Positions 63,860 through 64,000 of a stretch of 64,000 nt of DNA are shown here, one piece after another (within the stretch, counting starts at the first letter, position 1; the number at the start of each line of letters is the position of its first letter). The DNA comes from Mesorhizobium_L sp035547755 (GTDB lineage Bacteria > Pseudomonadota > Alphaproteobacteria > Rhizobiales > Rhizobiaceae). The translations under genes were made by a program, and so were the position numbers. Below the pieces are notes generated by a model. It was not told the origin of the DNA. It did not search any database and saw nothing but the letters and a program-made list of their open reading frames with translations. The stretch is from positions 6,551 through 70,550 of the forward strand of contig DASZUG010000019.1 of the NCBI GenBank assembly GCA_035547755.1. The letters run 5' to 3'.

Positions 63860-64000
63860 ATGGCGAAGGGTAAATTCGAGCGTACGAAGCCGCATGTGAA
63901 CATTGGCACGATTGGGCACGTTGACCATGGGAAGACGACGCTGACGGCGGCGATCACGAAGTATTTCGGCGAGTTCAAGGCGTATGACCAGATCGACGCG
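63860..64000 (+). CDS. tuf: Elongation factor Tu, N-terminal part (runs off the window)
   Basis: 47 codons are present. M-A-K-G-K-F-E-R-T-K-P-H-V-N-I-G-T and the GTPase motif G-H-V-D-H-G-K-T identify EF-Tu. It delivers aminoacyl-tRNA to the ribosome. ATG 63860 follows AAGGAACGGAG. The gene is cut by the right edge, so copy number and integrity cannot be judged. Confidence 0.97.
   Translation, partial: MAKGKFERTKPHVNIGTIGHVDHGKTTLTAAITKYFGEFKAYDQIDA

Overview
The window is a GC-rich chromosomal segment from an alphaproteobacterium, most likely of the order Hyphomicrobiales (Rhizobiales), near Mesorhizobium, Phyllobacterium or Brucella. The evidence is the clpP-clpX-lon-hup order, the folE/hisI and yidD-thrS neighbourhoods, an IalB-family gene, a BA14K-family gene, and several dispersed palindromic repeats of the kind common in that order. 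It is mostly housekeeping sequence with small accessory insertions. I see no CRISPR array, prophage, integrase or complete insertion sequence.

Layout. 1-1670: end of a CoA-binding protein gene and metY, separated by two opposed clusters of a 7-bp repeat. 1808-2596: a TacA/TacT-type toxin-antitoxin pair. 2705-8144: protein quality control (clpP, clpX, lon) and the HU protein. 8383-8955: tRNA-Val and tRNA-Asp on opposite strands. 9040-13785: a gene remnant, an uncharacterised NAD-binding/SAF-domain oxidoreductase, and a complete ABC importer of the nitrate/sulfonate/NMT1 type. 13789-18612: a DsbA-like oxidoreductase, an orphan YejA-type peptide-binding protein, a palindrome-rich spacer, an IalB-family protein, HspQ and a BA14K protein. 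18757-23933: branched-chain 2-oxoacid dehydrogenase complex (E1alpha, E1beta, E2, E3). 24009-28953: a small secreted protein, pncB, a DUF2218 gene, a PadR regulator with an apparent operator, a small protein with a J-domain-like HPD motif, and glpX. 29063-37748: recJ, a patatin-like lipase, hisI, folE, a U-type Fe-S scaffold-like gene, a MntA/HepT toxin-antitoxin pair, yidD, a methyltransferase and thrS. 37863-46922: an acid phosphatase, a secreted protein of unknown role, two flavin enzymes, a MaoC/CoA-lyase pair, a DUF2336 protein, a DMT transporter and a FUSC protein. 46942-50420: parE and a diguanylate cyclase. 50438-54960: gcvT-gcvH-gcvP under a tandem glycine riboswitch. 55074-60274: a GNAT gene with serB, miaA, a second diguanylate cyclase and a HerA-like ATPase. 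60481-64000: the str operon (rpsL, rpsG, fusA, start of tuf) behind a good sigma-70-type promoter.

Genes that work together: ClpP with ClpX; the four BCKDH subunits; GcvT/H/P with their riboswitch; the ABC importer components, perhaps with the upstream oxidoreductase; MaoC with the HpcH-type lyase; and two toxin-antitoxin pairs sitting between housekeeping genes.

The most interesting signal is not a new gene cluster but the effect of small repeats and cassettes on genes. A roughly 130-bp palindromic element lies in frame inside the E2 (bkdB) linker. Two genes (padR-like and herA-like) take their stop codons from dispersed repeats. The MntA/HepT cassette abuts yidD so that yidD must start inside hepT. 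A perfect 23-bp inverted repeat lies at 16489-16555. No wholly new system is convincingly visible. All family assignments come from reading motifs by eye, with no database search.
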